Assembly: GCA_022478985.1 (NCBI GenBank)
Contig: JAKSZP010000001.1
Location: 372,001-436,000 of the forward strand
Reading direction: 5' to 3'
DNA: 64,000 nucleotides
Source: Massospora cicadina
Lineage: Eukaryota > Entomophthoromycota > Entomophthoromycetes > Entomophthorales > Entomophthoraceae
Made by a program: the position numbers and the translations under genes. The notes under the pieces were generated by a model that worked only from the letters and a program-made list of their open reading frames with translations, made no database searches and was not told the DNA's origin. Shown one piece after another: positions 32,887-44,600 of the stretch (positions are counted from its first letter, which is position 1; every line of letters begins with the position of its first letter).

Positions 32887-35800
32887 ATGGGGGAAACCTT
32901 CAAATTAGGGATGTTAAATATCGCCAGACTCAAGGCCTCCTCATCCTGGGCTAGGAAACTGAGTTTTTTACAACAAAATTTACCCGTGGATATCCTGGCC
33001 ATCCAGGAGTCCCACTGTCCCTGAGGTTACGAGGAAGCTTGGAAAACAATGCTCCTCCCATCCCTATCCTTTTGGTCAGAGCACTGTGGGGTGCTAGTTC
33101 AGAGAAATAATTTTTCCAAATTTTTATCCTCAGAAACATTCTAAATGGCTGATTACTCATCGTCACTTTTTTGTGGGCTGACGTAGCACATGCAATCATC
33201 AACATCTACACCCCAAATGGTGCACGCGAGCATCAGGAATTTTTCTCCTTGGTCAAATCCCTCCCGCTACCCCCAGACCCTTTTGTAGTCGGTGACATGA
33301 ACTGTTGGCTAAACACATCAATGGACTGGTGGCATTCCTCACCCCACGCCCCCCAGGGTCACATAGAACTGCGCGTTCTAAAGGCCACCTTGGGTTAATG
33401 GATGTGCTGCCGTGACATGCCCTGCTACTTGAAAACATGATGTGTCCCCACATCCATAATGGCCAATTAAGGTCCATGACCCGCATTGACCTTATCCTAA
33501 CGCTGGCAAAATTCCAACCCCTCATATCCCACTTCAAAACAACAAAAATGGAATTCTCTGACCATAGACTGGTCTCATTAACCTACCACCTACCTGTCAC
33601 AGCTGCTAAGGCCCCACATTGGTGCAAAATCTGCCCCTCCGAGCTTGCGTTGCCAAGATAATCCACATGGGTGGAAAAGGCAACTTTGGCAAAGAGTTTG
33701 TTGCACCATTTTGCGCGGACCCCATTTCCACATGGGCAACTTTCAAAGATGACACCAACTGCCACTCTCGCCATCTCTCCTCCTGATGCTCACAAGCCAC
33801 ATCGGCGGTCATTTCGCGCGCTCTGGCAGAGTTGGCACACCTGGAGTCCGATATCCCAGCTACAGGATACAGCTCTGCATGGGCTGGAAGTGGGCGGAGG
33901 CAGCTGCATCCCTTAACGCACTCAAAAGGCAATACAAATATCAGGTTTGTGTTCAGTACAGGGCCAACCGCATCACAAAAGGTGACAAGTGCACCGCATA
34001 TTTCTTTGAAAAAATTTTGCACCATGCCAGAGTGTGGCCTGCACACAGGTGTGAAGATCGGATGATTTGATCGCGGATATGCCAGCTGAAGTGGCAACTA
34101 AAACACAAAAGTATTACTCCAAGTTGTACTGATCTGATCCAATTCAGCCAGCTGAAGTGGCGGAATTTCTCGACCAAGCCCACATCCACACCATTTTCCA
34201 ATACTCGGAAATAATGAATTAGATTACTCCAAAGAAATTATGGACATCTATTCGCGGTGCACCAAACTGAAAATGCCCAGGCCCAGATGGCATTCCATAT
34301 GAATTCTACAAAAATTATTTCAAATATATATCCCCATTGCTGCTCGCCTCACTTAAACAAAGCCTGTTGGAAACGCGCCTCCTACCAGGAGGACATGAGG
34401 CCTTTACCGTCACACTCTTCAAGAAAGGGGATAAGCTAGACTTAGCCAACTGGCGCCCCATTTTTTTAACAAACACAGACACCAAAATATTAACAAAAAT
34501 CATGGCTAACCGTTTAGGTACTGTAGCTTCTGCCACCATCTCCCCAGAACGATTTAGTTTCATACCCAGAAGGTCATTTGGGATAACGTGCACTCTGTGG
34601 CTAATGCATTTCAGTCCAAAGCCTCTGGGGCACTTGTATTCTTGGACCAACAGAAGGCCTATGATAGAGTAAACTGGGAATACCTCAGGGCCTGCCTCGA
34701 TCAATTCCGCCCACCCCCCACTTCATAAACTGGGTGATGCTGCTCACGGAATCTGCAACAATGGCAGTACGTGGCCCTGGCTTCCTAACGAGAGTTTGCC
34801 CTCAAAGGGGCTTGTGACAAGGGGACTCCCTCAGCCCACTCTTATACAACTTCAGCCCTGACCCACTACTGCGAAATGTGAATGCCCAACTCACTGGGGT
34901 CCATGTGCCAGCCAAGCCCCAGTCAAGATAATGGCGTTCACAGATGATTGTGTGGTTGGGGTGTCTAATAATCAAGATGCACGCGTGCTTGAAGTTCTCA
35001 TCCAGGAGTATTCCCAGGTAAGTAACGCGGCACTGAACGCTTCCAAAAATGAAATCATCCTCCTTGATCGGTTTCAGAACTGCTGGGCCCCAGCAATTGG
35101 TTCCCAACCCGGCCCATCTGCACGCCCACGTCCTCGCCCTACCAACTCAACACACACCGCCCCACTGATGCTCCCCTTTGTGCCACGTCCTACCATAGGA
35201 CTGGTACGCCATCTGGGCATGTGGATGGAGGCAGGAGGATATGCATCAGAAGTAATGGAGAGCCGCATTCTGGACAACATAATGAAGCGAATCGCCTCTC
35301 TCAGAGCCCACCCTACTTCCCTTACTGGCAGGGTTGTTTTAGCCAACTCTATGCTCCTATCCAAAGTCTGGTTCAGAGCCCACGCCATCCCCTTCTCCCC
35401 AAGCTTCTTCAAATCCTTATATGCCCTGCTGCAAGGATGGCTTTGGTCAGGCCGCCCACCACCAGTATGGCTAGCGGTCATGTTTGGCCCTCATCATCAT
35501 GGTGGCATGGGTCTGCTCGACTTCAGAGCCCATGCTGACAAGATCTTGGGTACCTGGATAGCGGCCGTCACCGCTCCTACACTCCCATCCCAATACTGGT
35601 CCCGCGCAGCCCACTCCAACTTCTCCCGAGCCTTGGGCCTCAACAATCCATTGAATCCCCACTCCCTGATGAAATACCTCGCTTCACACCCATCGGCCAC
35701 AGGCCCTCACGGGACTAAAACCCACTACAAACGAATCCTCCTCTCCTTGAGGAGCGCTGAGTGGAGAATTTGTGTTAGCGGACATACAACCCAAAGAGGC

Positions 35801-36504
35801 TGTCCCTCTCCTCAGTTCACACAAGAGGTACAGGGGCTACCCATCCAAGATGACGTGATACCCATTCGGCCCCATGTCCTATCCAGGGTGGACTACCTGG
35901 ACATGATGGACATCCCTTACTCCATTGAGACCCAAAAATCTATCTGGAAATACGCACACCATCCTCTGTTGCAGCCTCAAGTCTGCTCCCATGTGTGGCG
36001 CTGCCTGAGGCGGGTGTATCATACAGCTGATCGCTCTAACTCTTTACACTCATCCTGTGTTGTGTGTGGCCAGTATGGAATGCTGTTCCACCGCCTGGAG
36101 AAGTGCCCCACCTCTAAAGTGATATGGCGCGAAGTTCAACGTCTGCTAGGCCAGGATCAAACGCATCCCTTCAGTCTGTCAAGAGATATGTTTGCTCTAT
36201 CAATGGCCTCCTCCCTTCCACTCTCCCTCCGTGCTCTGGTGGTTGCATCGCCATGTAGACCATCCACACGATTATCTTAGATGCCATCGCAGGCTCCACC
36301 CCCACCCTCCCAGAAGCTGTCCACAGATTCTGGTCTCATTTGGTGGACCACTTTCAAACGTGGATGTTTGGATACCTCCCACCGCGTTGCCAACAGCTGG
36401 TCTCCTCCTGGTTCCCAGTCTGGTTCATCAAATCAGACCCCTTCCTCCACACGTTTTCAATTGTGGCTATGGCCCCTTCACACGTTCCCTCCCCCTCCCC
36501 ATAA
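32887..36504 (+). pseudogene. LINE-A ORF2 (endonuclease, RT, zinc finger), copy A2
   Basis: About 1,200 codons. The endonuclease (32887-33660) has QESH near 33004-33015, 'AHAIINIYTPNGAREH', GDMN near 33293, 'MTRIDLILT' and SDH near 33560. RT blocks (34337-35080) are 'TLFKKGDKLDLANWRPIFL', 'DQQKAYDRV'-type residues, and the catalytic box as FTDD near 34935. The long open frame 34931-36280 then covers thumb and linker, 'HLGMWMEAGGYASEVMES' to 'SRVDYLDMMDIPYS', and the finger 'CVVCGQYGMLFHRLEKC' near 36058-36108. Stops at 33022 (TGA) and after 'VLP' (TGA) plus several frameshifts inactivate it. Confidence 0.9.
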
Positions 36505-36597
36505 GTGGCGTTCCCACTGGCAACAAGAGATAGCATCGCTTCTCTGGGGTGCCTTCCCTGTTACTAATTTTTGTCTCTTCTGAATCATATTCAGAAG

Positions 36598-36621
36598 TGT
36601 CCATCCCATGGTCAGCCTTCC
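36598..36621 (+). other. LINE-A 3' tail motif, copy A2
   Basis: TGTCCATCCC followed by ATGGTCAGCCTTCC, 19 bases before the insertion end. Matching tails occur in A3 (45375-45398), A4 (47782-47805), the half-LINE (27934-27957) and the SINE (39643-39666). A role as RT recognition site is inferred from its constant place at the 3' end. Confidence 0.7.
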
Positions 36622-36640
36622 CCGCAGTAAATTTAAATTT

Positions 36641-36656
36641 ACCTGCGGGAAAACAT
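36641..36656. repeat. Target-site duplication of LINE-A2, right
   Basis: ACCTGCGGGAAAACAT, partner of 31353-31368. Confidence 0.92.
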
Positions 36657-39614
36657 GCCTATTAAATAATTAGTGCTTAAGAAATTGGTGGTAGACTTGG
36701 AAGTTTAAGCGGGAATAGTAATTGCTTTGATTAGTTTATAGAATGAATGATCACAATAAGAATATAAAATTTATCTCTTGTAGCTATTGGAAGCGGGACT
36801 ATAACATATAAACAGCTGTTATGAAGGCTGCTGAGAGGTTATTGGCTGATACTTGTACTTATTCATATGTGGTGATTCTTTTTTATACAAATTAGTAAAC
36901 ATCATAGACTTCCACTATAGGCCAGTATTCTTCCCCAAATTAATGACTCTTGGTAAATTTGCAAGTTTTTCTGGCTCCTCATGTCCTAAGGTATTGTGGG
37001 CTTCCGTTATAACTGGAACACACTCTTAAAGCCATAATTAAGGTAGCCAGTCAGTTTAAACATTCTTTAAAATAGTTTATTGAGAACTTTTGCTTTTTGT
37101 GTGTATTTTCAATATTTTCTGAAAATAGTTAATCTTTGTTAAACCCAAGAGTCTGGATTTATAAGTAGGTTGTGCACCCGTTTGTCTTTATTATTGTTTA
37201 AGTGTTGTAGAGAAATCTAGTTCAGTCCATCTACGTTGAAATGCTTTGTTCCAGATCTATAGATGATGCTTATGTCATAGTGCTGAAGTTTAAAAACCCA
37301 TCATGTATTCTTCCAGTTAATACTTCTTATTTTGATGCCACTTTAATAAAGTGTAGTCTGTAAAAACTTTAATTTAATACCATACAAGAAGGGCCATAAA
37401 TATTTTATTGTAATATGAGCTTTTTACTTTTTTCCGTGAAACTGTAGTACTGTCTCATTCAAAAGAATTTAAGGTAAAGGGACACCGGGTGGTTAATGCC
37501 TTCATCATTCAGTTGCAATTAAATGGCTCCCACTGCTAAGTCAGAGGCTTTTGTAAAAATTATAAAGAGCTTTTCATATTCTGGATGTTGCTAAATTGAT
37601 CATTTTTAACAATTCATTCATTATCTCAAATTTAGTTTTTGCAATACTTCTCACATAAAAGTACTGTTTTTGGCAAGAAAGTGGAAAAGAGGTTTGGTGA
37701 AGTGAGCAAAATAGGGTAAATTGATGGTAAACTCCCATCATTCCTAATAACACCTTTATATCTCTGAGATTCTTTAATTCATGCATCTTAGAGATCACTT
37801 CACCCTAGCCATATGATGGTTAGACTTTTCTAGTTCCATATGGTATGTTCCATATATTTCAATTCCTGTTGGAAGAAGTTACACTTTGCAGGCTTTAATT
37901 TGAGGTTAATCTATCATAGTCATTTGAAAAAAGGTAGAAGTGATCCAGATGATTGAGAAAGGTTTTTGAGACACTGTTATATCATTAATGTATATCATAA
38001 AGCAGCTCAAAGTTTAAGATCTTAATTGTTTTGATCCATCACCCATTAAAATATGGAAGGCTCCATGCATAATCCCCAAAGAGCCAAATAGGTTTGTATA
38101 GTCCTTCTATGAATATCAACGTGCATTCTCTTTGGTCCTCTAGTGATAAATATATCTGCCATTAGACACTAACAAGTTTTATTGTGATGAAAAAAGTTGA
38201 GCCAAAGAGTCAGGTCTGAGCATCCTCAATTTAAAGAATTGTATAGCTATCCTTCTTTGTGAGCGTGTCTAACTTCCTGTAATCCATCTGGTTAACTGTG
38301 ACCACTATCTTTATTTCTTTATGAGTAACATTGGTGATGGCCATGGACTCTTAAAGCTCAACTAAGCTGGCATTAAATAGTTGCTTTAGCTCAGTTTTCA
38401 TGTATTGCTCCTATACCTTTGACTTTTTATATGGCTTTGTTTTTATTAGAATTAAACTCTACATTAAGACTATGTAAAAATTTTACCATGTGGCATAGTC
38501 AACATCTGACGTAGTTAAACCAATTTTACAATCTTCAAGTATATGATGCAACCTATCATGGTTCTCCTGATTAAACTTAAAAGACGTTTGTACTTGAGAT
38601 ATGACACAGAATAAATTCTTGGAAGGTAGGCTCAAAATTAATTTGAGTACAAACAAAAGGTACCTTGTCAGTTTCATTAAATAAAAAGTAGTTGGCACTC
38701 TACAAATTCCAGCTAATTCTTGACTAAAACTTCTTGAGTTTGTCAGTTCTTAAGTAGTGCCTTGATTGCCTGATCATAAGATGGAATGAAGACACATTTA
38801 GTACTCTTAGTTTAATCTTCTGACTCAGTCTCTACTAGTGATGGGTAACAAACAATTTTGGGGTATATACAAGGTAATGCTGGTAAACCTCTTCTTATTC
38901 TCCTAGTTTAATTTTTACTTCCATGGTAGCATAGAATGTTATGCCATTTGCTGCATCTACTAAGTTGGAGAACTTTTATGGACATCTTTCAGAAGTTGAA
39001 TATCAATAGAGGTAAAGCGGAAATAGGGCACTTAAACAGACAATATACCTTCCTGCTAAATTCTTAATATTTGGTATGAGAGGAACTTCATATTTTTAGG
39101 AGTGATTAATAGGCTTAATTTAGGAGTTATAACTCCTATATATTTAATTATAAATTGTGCCCCAATCAATATGTAATATTAGCTGTTATTTAAAGCAATT
39201 ACAGGGGCTGAAAAAACTAGTTTTAATTGACAAGGATGATGTTGGAATTTCAGTTGACTACATTATTATTCTTGTCAGATTAAGCATTTCAAAGATTAGT
39301 ATTACGGCCATATAATATGGTGTTAATCTTTAATAAATTTATTAGTCATATATAATCATGAAAGGAATTTGATGGATATTTCTGTTAGTATTTTGTTTGG
39401 GGTTCATTGTTGGCAGCATTGAGTAGTAATTCAATGAGGTGTAAACATCTGATAGTCATATTAATATGATAATTATTGTGATTTAATTAATGAGGCGTTG
39501 CTGAAACAACCAAAGCATTTTAACGCTTTTCAATGGTATTAGGCGTCATCAGGCAACAAAACTCTAATAAATTGGTGTTTAGATCCTGACACTAATGAAT
39601 AATTTTTAAATATC
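36657..39614 (-). pseudogene. Gypsy-E pol remnant (RT, RNase H)
   Basis: Very decayed minus-strand pol. RT start: 'MDYRKLDTLTKKDSY' near 38230-38290, matching gypsy-B 'MDYRRLNNLTKKDSY'. Further upstream is 'PSKNLFCVISQVQTSFKFNQ' (38483-38698). The RT-RNase H joint 'KNLRDIKVLLGMMGVYHQF' is at 37670-37780. The sequence from 36657 to 37250 should be RNase H and integrase, but I cannot read clear blocks there. Its gag is probably at 45442-47745, beyond the SINE and LINE-A3. Confidence 0.65.
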
Positions 39615-39629
39615 AAGAACTGCACTACT
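39615..39629. repeat. Target-site duplication of SINE, left
   Basis: AAGAACTGCACTACT matches AAGAACTGTACTACT at 39919-39933, one transition. Confidence 0.9.
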
Positions 39630-39642
39630 TTTATTTATCTGA

Positions 39643-39666
39643 GGCAAGCTGACCGGGGGACAGACA
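39643..39666 (-). other. SINE 3' tail shared with LINE-A and half-LINE
   Basis: The minus strand reads TGTCTGTCCC then CCGGTCAGCTTGCC, 13 bases from the insertion end. It is the only part of the SINE I could match to another element in the window. Confidence 0.7.
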
Positions 39667-39854
39667 TTACCAAAATAGAGAAAGTATCAACATGAAACCT
39701 GAGCAGGGTCAACTCTGTCATAGAAAGTTTTTTCACCTCCAGATCAGGACTCAGATTTTTCTGGTTACGTCATGGGTAAAGTTTTCGTGTTATTATACCT
39801 ACTAACCGCCAATAGTTTCCTTCGGCTGGCACCCTGATCGATGTGCGAAGGGCG

Positions 39855-39865
39855 GGAATCGAACC
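39855..39865 (-). promoter_or_regulatory. RNA polymerase III B box in SINE
   Basis: The minus strand reads GGTTCGATTCC, which fits the B-box consensus GGTTCGANTCC exactly, within a T-arm-like hairpin. Confidence 0.85.
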
Positions 39866-39894
39866 CGCAACCTTCAGGTTGGTAGCCGTACGCC

Positions 39895-39907
39895 CTACCA
39901 ACTCGCC
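39895..39907 (-). promoter_or_regulatory. RNA polymerase III A box in SINE
   Basis: The minus strand reads GGCGAGTTGGTAG, close to the A-box consensus TRGCNNAGYNGG, about 30 bases upstream of the B box. Confidence 0.75.
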
Positions 39908-39918
39908 TTCCACCCCCT

Positions 39919-39933
39919 AAGAACTGTACTACT
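39919..39933. repeat. Target-site duplication of SINE, right
   Basis: AAGAACTGTACTACT, partner of 39615-39629. Confidence 0.9.
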
Positions 39934-40130
39934 GAATAATAATTAAGACAAAGATACCCGCCAATAAACAGAAGCTAAAACACAAGGGTTAAACTCTTCT
40001 GTAAAATAATACTAAATCTTCATTGGGCATTTAAAACTGTGTGCCAAGTGTAATATAAACCCCCTAATAAACCTTAAATAAAATCAGATTTTAATTTAAT
40101 AAAAATTATTTGTTTATCATTTGAGTATAG

Positions 40131-40146
40131 ATTAATCTTGGGATAA
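40131..40146. repeat. Target-site duplication of LINE-A3, left
   Basis: ATTAATCTTGGGATAA occurs exactly again at 45426-45441. The 197 bp between the SINE and this point (39934-40130) are AT-rich with no feature I can name. Confidence 0.95.
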
Positions 40147-40242
40147 AAAATTTTTCTTTCTTGTTGCAAACACTTTTGAAACCCATTCAATTCAAGACTA
40201 AATCTAGTTTGATAATCTCATAAAGGGGATTAGTCTGCGCCC

Positions 40243-41652
40243 ATGTCTGGGAGCAGTTGGGCAAGCAAGGCAAGAGGAGCAGGCGGAAGGCCTGCGGCCT
40301 CTAACATTCAAAAATGCCCTGGAGAATCTGGCGGAATAGAAAAAAATCTAAAATAACTGGCAGTCACAATTTCCCCGGAGATACTCTCATGGCAAGCATG
40401 ATGCAACCAGTACATCACACACCACATTCCCAGCCACTTTCATCGGTGGAATTCAGAGTCTGTGTGTATCTGGACATCCAAAAAATGGCCCTATGGGAAA
40501 AATTTTGTGAAGATGTACACAAAATTTTCCCAACCGCGGTGTATGTGGCACCTCACTCCATGTCATGCAGTTGGCTGGACCTAGGTTTCAAAAACAAAAA
40601 AGCAGCAGATGAGGCTGCACCAGTGTGCATAGTGGTTGACCTCCTCAAAGGGCAACAGGTTGTCGAAACTAAATGCACCAGATGGACAAAATCAAACCAA
40701 ATTTTCCTCACGTTTGACTTTTTGCCTATTATGGTAAAACGTGACATTTTGGAGCAACACCTGAAAGATGGTCTCACCATATATGGTGAATTACAATCTT
40801 TTGAAATACAACGCTTCACACTGATGCCACACCTGTGCACTGGCAAAGCCATCGCAGTTCTGACCCCAACTGAGGAGATCGCAAAGGACCTAACCCAGAT
40901 CCCACACTCCACCTTTATTGATATCGCAGGGCACACCACCCACCCATTCCAGGTAACTGTGGACAGCGCGCCCCCCATTTGCACCCACTGTGACGCGTTT
41001 GGCCATAAGGTGCACGCATGCCCCATCAAAGAGGGCGTCACATTCCAAGAGCACCCCTTGGCGGCCATGGCCAGTGGGGAGGCGCACTATGAACCAACTG
41101 CAAGCACCAAGGAGGCTTTCCCGTGGGGAGCACAAGGCTGCTACCTATTGGTAAAGCCCATCTTCCACAGGAGCAGAAGAAGGCTAAGCAGGCCTGTAGG
41201 ACCGCGGCCAAGGAAGTGTCCAAGGCCACCACCACCATCCCACACTCACAATGCCAGGAGGACATGGAGACCTTCACGGTGGAAGTGACTTGGGAATCCA
41301 TCACCCAATCAGATTGGGAGACCCATTCCAAATGGGCCACTCAATCTGAGGATCTGATGGGAGATTTGATCTCACCCAATCACTGCACCCAAGCCCCAGT
41401 CAAAACCGACTTGGGACCTATCCCAACCAAAAAATTTTTTTGCCCCACTCAACGGTGCACCAAACCTATCCGCACCGCAAAAAATTCATCCGACGTCAGG
41501 AAAACAAAAAGCGAAGGCCAAAGCCAACGCGACTCTTTCTGCAAAAATTAACAAAAACCCCAATAGCATTGCTGCTAATACCCGCGCTGCTGTGAAAGCC
41601 CTTGGGGACCTGAAAGAGGCTGGTGGGCCCGGGGGCCCACCCCCGCACCTAA
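40243..41652 (+). pseudogene. LINE-A ORF1, copy A3
   Basis: MSGSSWASKARG start with an early stop and a frame change near 40350, then a long open frame 40314-41288. Blocks: 'WEKFCEDVHKIFPTAVYVAP', 'SWLDLGFKNKKAADEA', 'DILEQHLKDGLTIYGE', 'LTQIPHSTFIDIAGHTTHPF', and the zinc knuckle CTHCDAFGHKVHAC (near 40984-41025, about residue 247). A frameshift near 41160 moves the Lys/Ala-rich tail to another frame. The stop is six bases before the ORF2 ATG. Confidence 0.88.
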
Positions 41653-41658
41653 GGTGTG

Positions 41659-44600
41659 ATGGGGGAAACCTTCACTCTAGGGACGCTAAATATCGCTGGA
41701 CTCAAGGCCTCCCCATCCCAGGCTAGGAAACTGAGTTTTTTACAAAACAATTTACCCGTGGATATCCTGGCCATCCAGGAGTCCCACTGTCCATGAGGTT
41801 CTGAGGATGCTTGGAAAACAATGCTCCTACCATCCCTATCCTTTTGGTCAAAGCACTGTGGGGTGCTATTTTGGAAAAACAATTTTTTCAAATTTATATC
41901 TTCAGAAATATTCCTAAATGGCTGGTGCTCGTTGTCACTTTCTTGTGGGCCAATGTAGTGCATGCAATTGTCAACATCTATGCCCCAAATGGTGCATGCG
42001 AGTGTCAGGAATTTTTCTCATCAGTCAAATGCCTCCCGCTACCCCCCAATTCTTTCCTAATTGGTGACATGAACTGTTGGCTAACCTCACCAACGGACCG
42101 GTGGCCGCCCTCACCCCACGCCCCACAGGGTCACATAAAACTACGCGTTCTAAAAGCCACCCTTGGGTTAATGGATGCGCTGCCATGACATGCCCCACTG
42201 CTTGAAAACATGATGCGTCCCCACATCCACAATGGCTAATTAAGGTTCATGACCCGCATCGACCTTATTCTAGCACTGGCGAAATTCCAACCCTACATCT
42301 CCCACTTCAAAACAACGAAAATGGAATTCTCCGACCACCAACTGGTCTCAATAACATACCACTTAACCGTCACAGTTGCAAAGGCCCCACATTGGTGCAA
42401 AATCCGCCCCTCCCCGAGTTCGCATCACCAGGATTTTCCATGTGGGTGGAAGAGGCAACTTTGGCGAAATTGTTTGTTGCACCATTTTGCGCGGACCCCA
42501 TTTCCACTTGGGCAACTTTCAAAGAGGACACCATCCGCCACTATTGCATCTCTCCTCCAGATGCTCACGAGCCACACCGGCGGTTATATCATGTGCACTA
42601 GCAGAATTGGCCCACTTGGAGTCCAACATTCCAGCCTCAGGATATAGCTCTGCATGGGGCCAGAAGTGGGCGGAGGTAGCCGCCCACCTCAATGCACTTG
42701 AAAGGCAACACAAACATCAGGTTTGTGTCCAATACAGGGCCACATGCATCACTAAAGGCGACAAGTGCACCACATACTTCTTCAAAAAAATTTTGCACCA
42801 CGCCAGAGCGTGGCCTGCACACAGGTGCAAAGATGGATAATTCTATTGTGGACACACCGGCAGAAGTGGCAATCGAAATGCAAAGATATTACTCCGAGTT
42901 ATACTGAGCTGAACCAATTCAGCCAGCCGAAATGGCGGATTTCTTGACAGAGCTCATATCTGCACCATTTTCCAATACCCGGAAATAATGAATTTAATTA
43001 TTCTGAACTAATTATGGACTACCATTTGTGGTGCGCCAAACCAAAAATGCCCAGGACCAGATGGAATTCCATATGAGTTCTACAAAAAATATTTAAATAT
43101 ATATCCCTATTGCTGCTAGCCTCACTCAACCAAAGCCTGTTGGAAATGCGCCTCCTACCAGGAGGACATGAGGCCTTCATTGTCACACTCTTCAAGAAAG
43201 GGGATAAGCTAGACTTAGCCAACTGGCGCCCCATTTCTCTAACAAACACAAACACTAAAATTTTAACAAAAATTATGGCTAACCGATTAGGGACTGTAGC
43301 ATCTGCCACCATCTCCCCAGAACAATTCAGTTTCATACCCAGAAGGTCATTTGGGATAACGTGCACTCTGTGGCTAATGTGTGTCAGTCCACAGCCTCTG
43401 GGGCACTTGTATTCTTGGACCAACAAAAGGCCTATGATAGAGTAAACTGGGAATACCTTAGGGCCTGCCTCCAAAAATTCGCCTACCTCCTCGCTTCATT
43501 AACTGGGTGATGCTGCTCACGGAATCTGCAACAATGGCAGTGCGCGGCCCAGGTTTCCTAACGGAAGTAGTCCGTCCTCAAAGGGGCCTGCGACAAGGGG
43601 ACCCCCTGAGCCCACTCTTATACAACTTCAGCCTTGACCCACTACTGCGAAATGTGAATGCCCAACTCACTGGGGTCCATGTGCCAGGCCAAACCCCAGT
43701 CAAGATGATGGCATTTGCAGATAATTGCATGGTGGGGGTGTCTAATAACAAAGATGCACGCGCGCTTGAAGCCCTCATCCAGGAATATTCCCGGGTAAGC
43801 AACGCGGCACTGAACGCCTCCAAAACTGAAATCATCCTCCATGGTCGGTTTCAGAACTGCTGGGCCCCAGCAAGTAGTTCCCAACCCGGCCCATCTGCTC
43901 GCCCACATCCACGCCTTGCTAACTCAAAACACACCGCTCCACTGGTGCTCCCCTTTGTGCCACGACCTACCATAGGACCGGTATGCCATCTGGGAGTGTG
44001 GTTGGAGGCAGGTGGATACGCGTCAGCAGTAATGGAGTGCCATATACTGGACAACGTAACAAAGCGAATAGCCTCTCTCAGAGCCCACCCTACTACCCTC
44101 ACTGGCAGGGTTGTTCTTGCCAACTCTATGCTCCTATCCAAAGTCTGGTTTGGAGCCCACGCCATCCCCTTCTCCCCAAGCTTCTTCAAATCCCTTTATG
44201 ATTTGCTACAAGGCTGGCTTTGGTCAGGCCGCCCTCCACCTTTACGGCTAGAGGTCATGTTTGGCCCTCATCATCATGGTGGCATGGGACTACTTGACTT
44301 CAAAGCACATGCCTCCAAGATCCTGGGTACCTGGATTGCGGCCGTCACTGCTCCTACACTCCCATCCCAACACTGGTCCCGCGCAGCCCGCTCCAACTTT
44401 TACCGAGCCTTAGGCCTCAACAATCCATCAAACCCCCACTCCCTGATGAAATACCTCGCATCACACACATCAGCCACAGGTCCTCACGGGACCAAAACCC
44501 ACTACAAACGAATACTACTCTCCATGCGAAGCGCAGAGTGGAGAATTCGTATTAGTGGACATACAACCCAAAGAGGCCGCCCCTCTCCTCAGTTCACACA

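Larger units (their letters stand above)
31369..36640 (+). mobile_element. LINE-A copy A2, full length
   Basis: 5,272 bp between 16-bp duplications. It has a 5' untranslated leader of about 100 bp, ORF1 (31467-32880), ORF2 (32887-36504), a short 3' untranslated part, the tail at 36598-36621 and an AAATTTAAATTT end. It belongs to the same sub-group as A4, by residues in the endonuclease ('EHQEFFSLVKSLPLPPDPFV'). Confidence 0.95.
39630..39918 (-). mobile_element. tRNA-headed SINE with LINE-A-type tail
   Basis: A complete 289-bp insertion between 15-bp duplications, read on the minus strand. The head (about 39847-39915) is tRNA-like, with an A box, a B box and a perfect T-arm stem (GCGGG/CCCGC). 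The body has no ORF and includes TGACCCTGCTCAGGTTTCATG (split here as TGACCCTGCTC, AGGTTTCATG). The 3' end carries the 24-nt tail at 39643-39666, matching LINE-A4 at 19 positions and LINE-A2 at 18, then TCAGATAAATAAA. It would be transcribed by RNA polymerase III and depend on LINE proteins. Confidence 0.88.

Noticed and set aside
32887..36504. Reassigned TGA codon in this genome
   Set aside because: TGA also terminates ORFs in other places, TAA and TAG stops are as common in the decayed elements, and A1 shows CGA at one of the TGA sites. Mutation explains it more simply.
39500..39600. A second SINE next to the first
   Set aside because: The stretch with TATTAGGCGTCATCAGG looked SINE-like, but I found no promoter boxes, tail or duplication.
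39847..39914. A tRNA gene on the minus strand
   Set aside because: The T arm and both promoter boxes are good, but the acceptor stem has mismatches and the anticodon stem does not pair. The sequence is the head of a SINE with its own target-site duplication.
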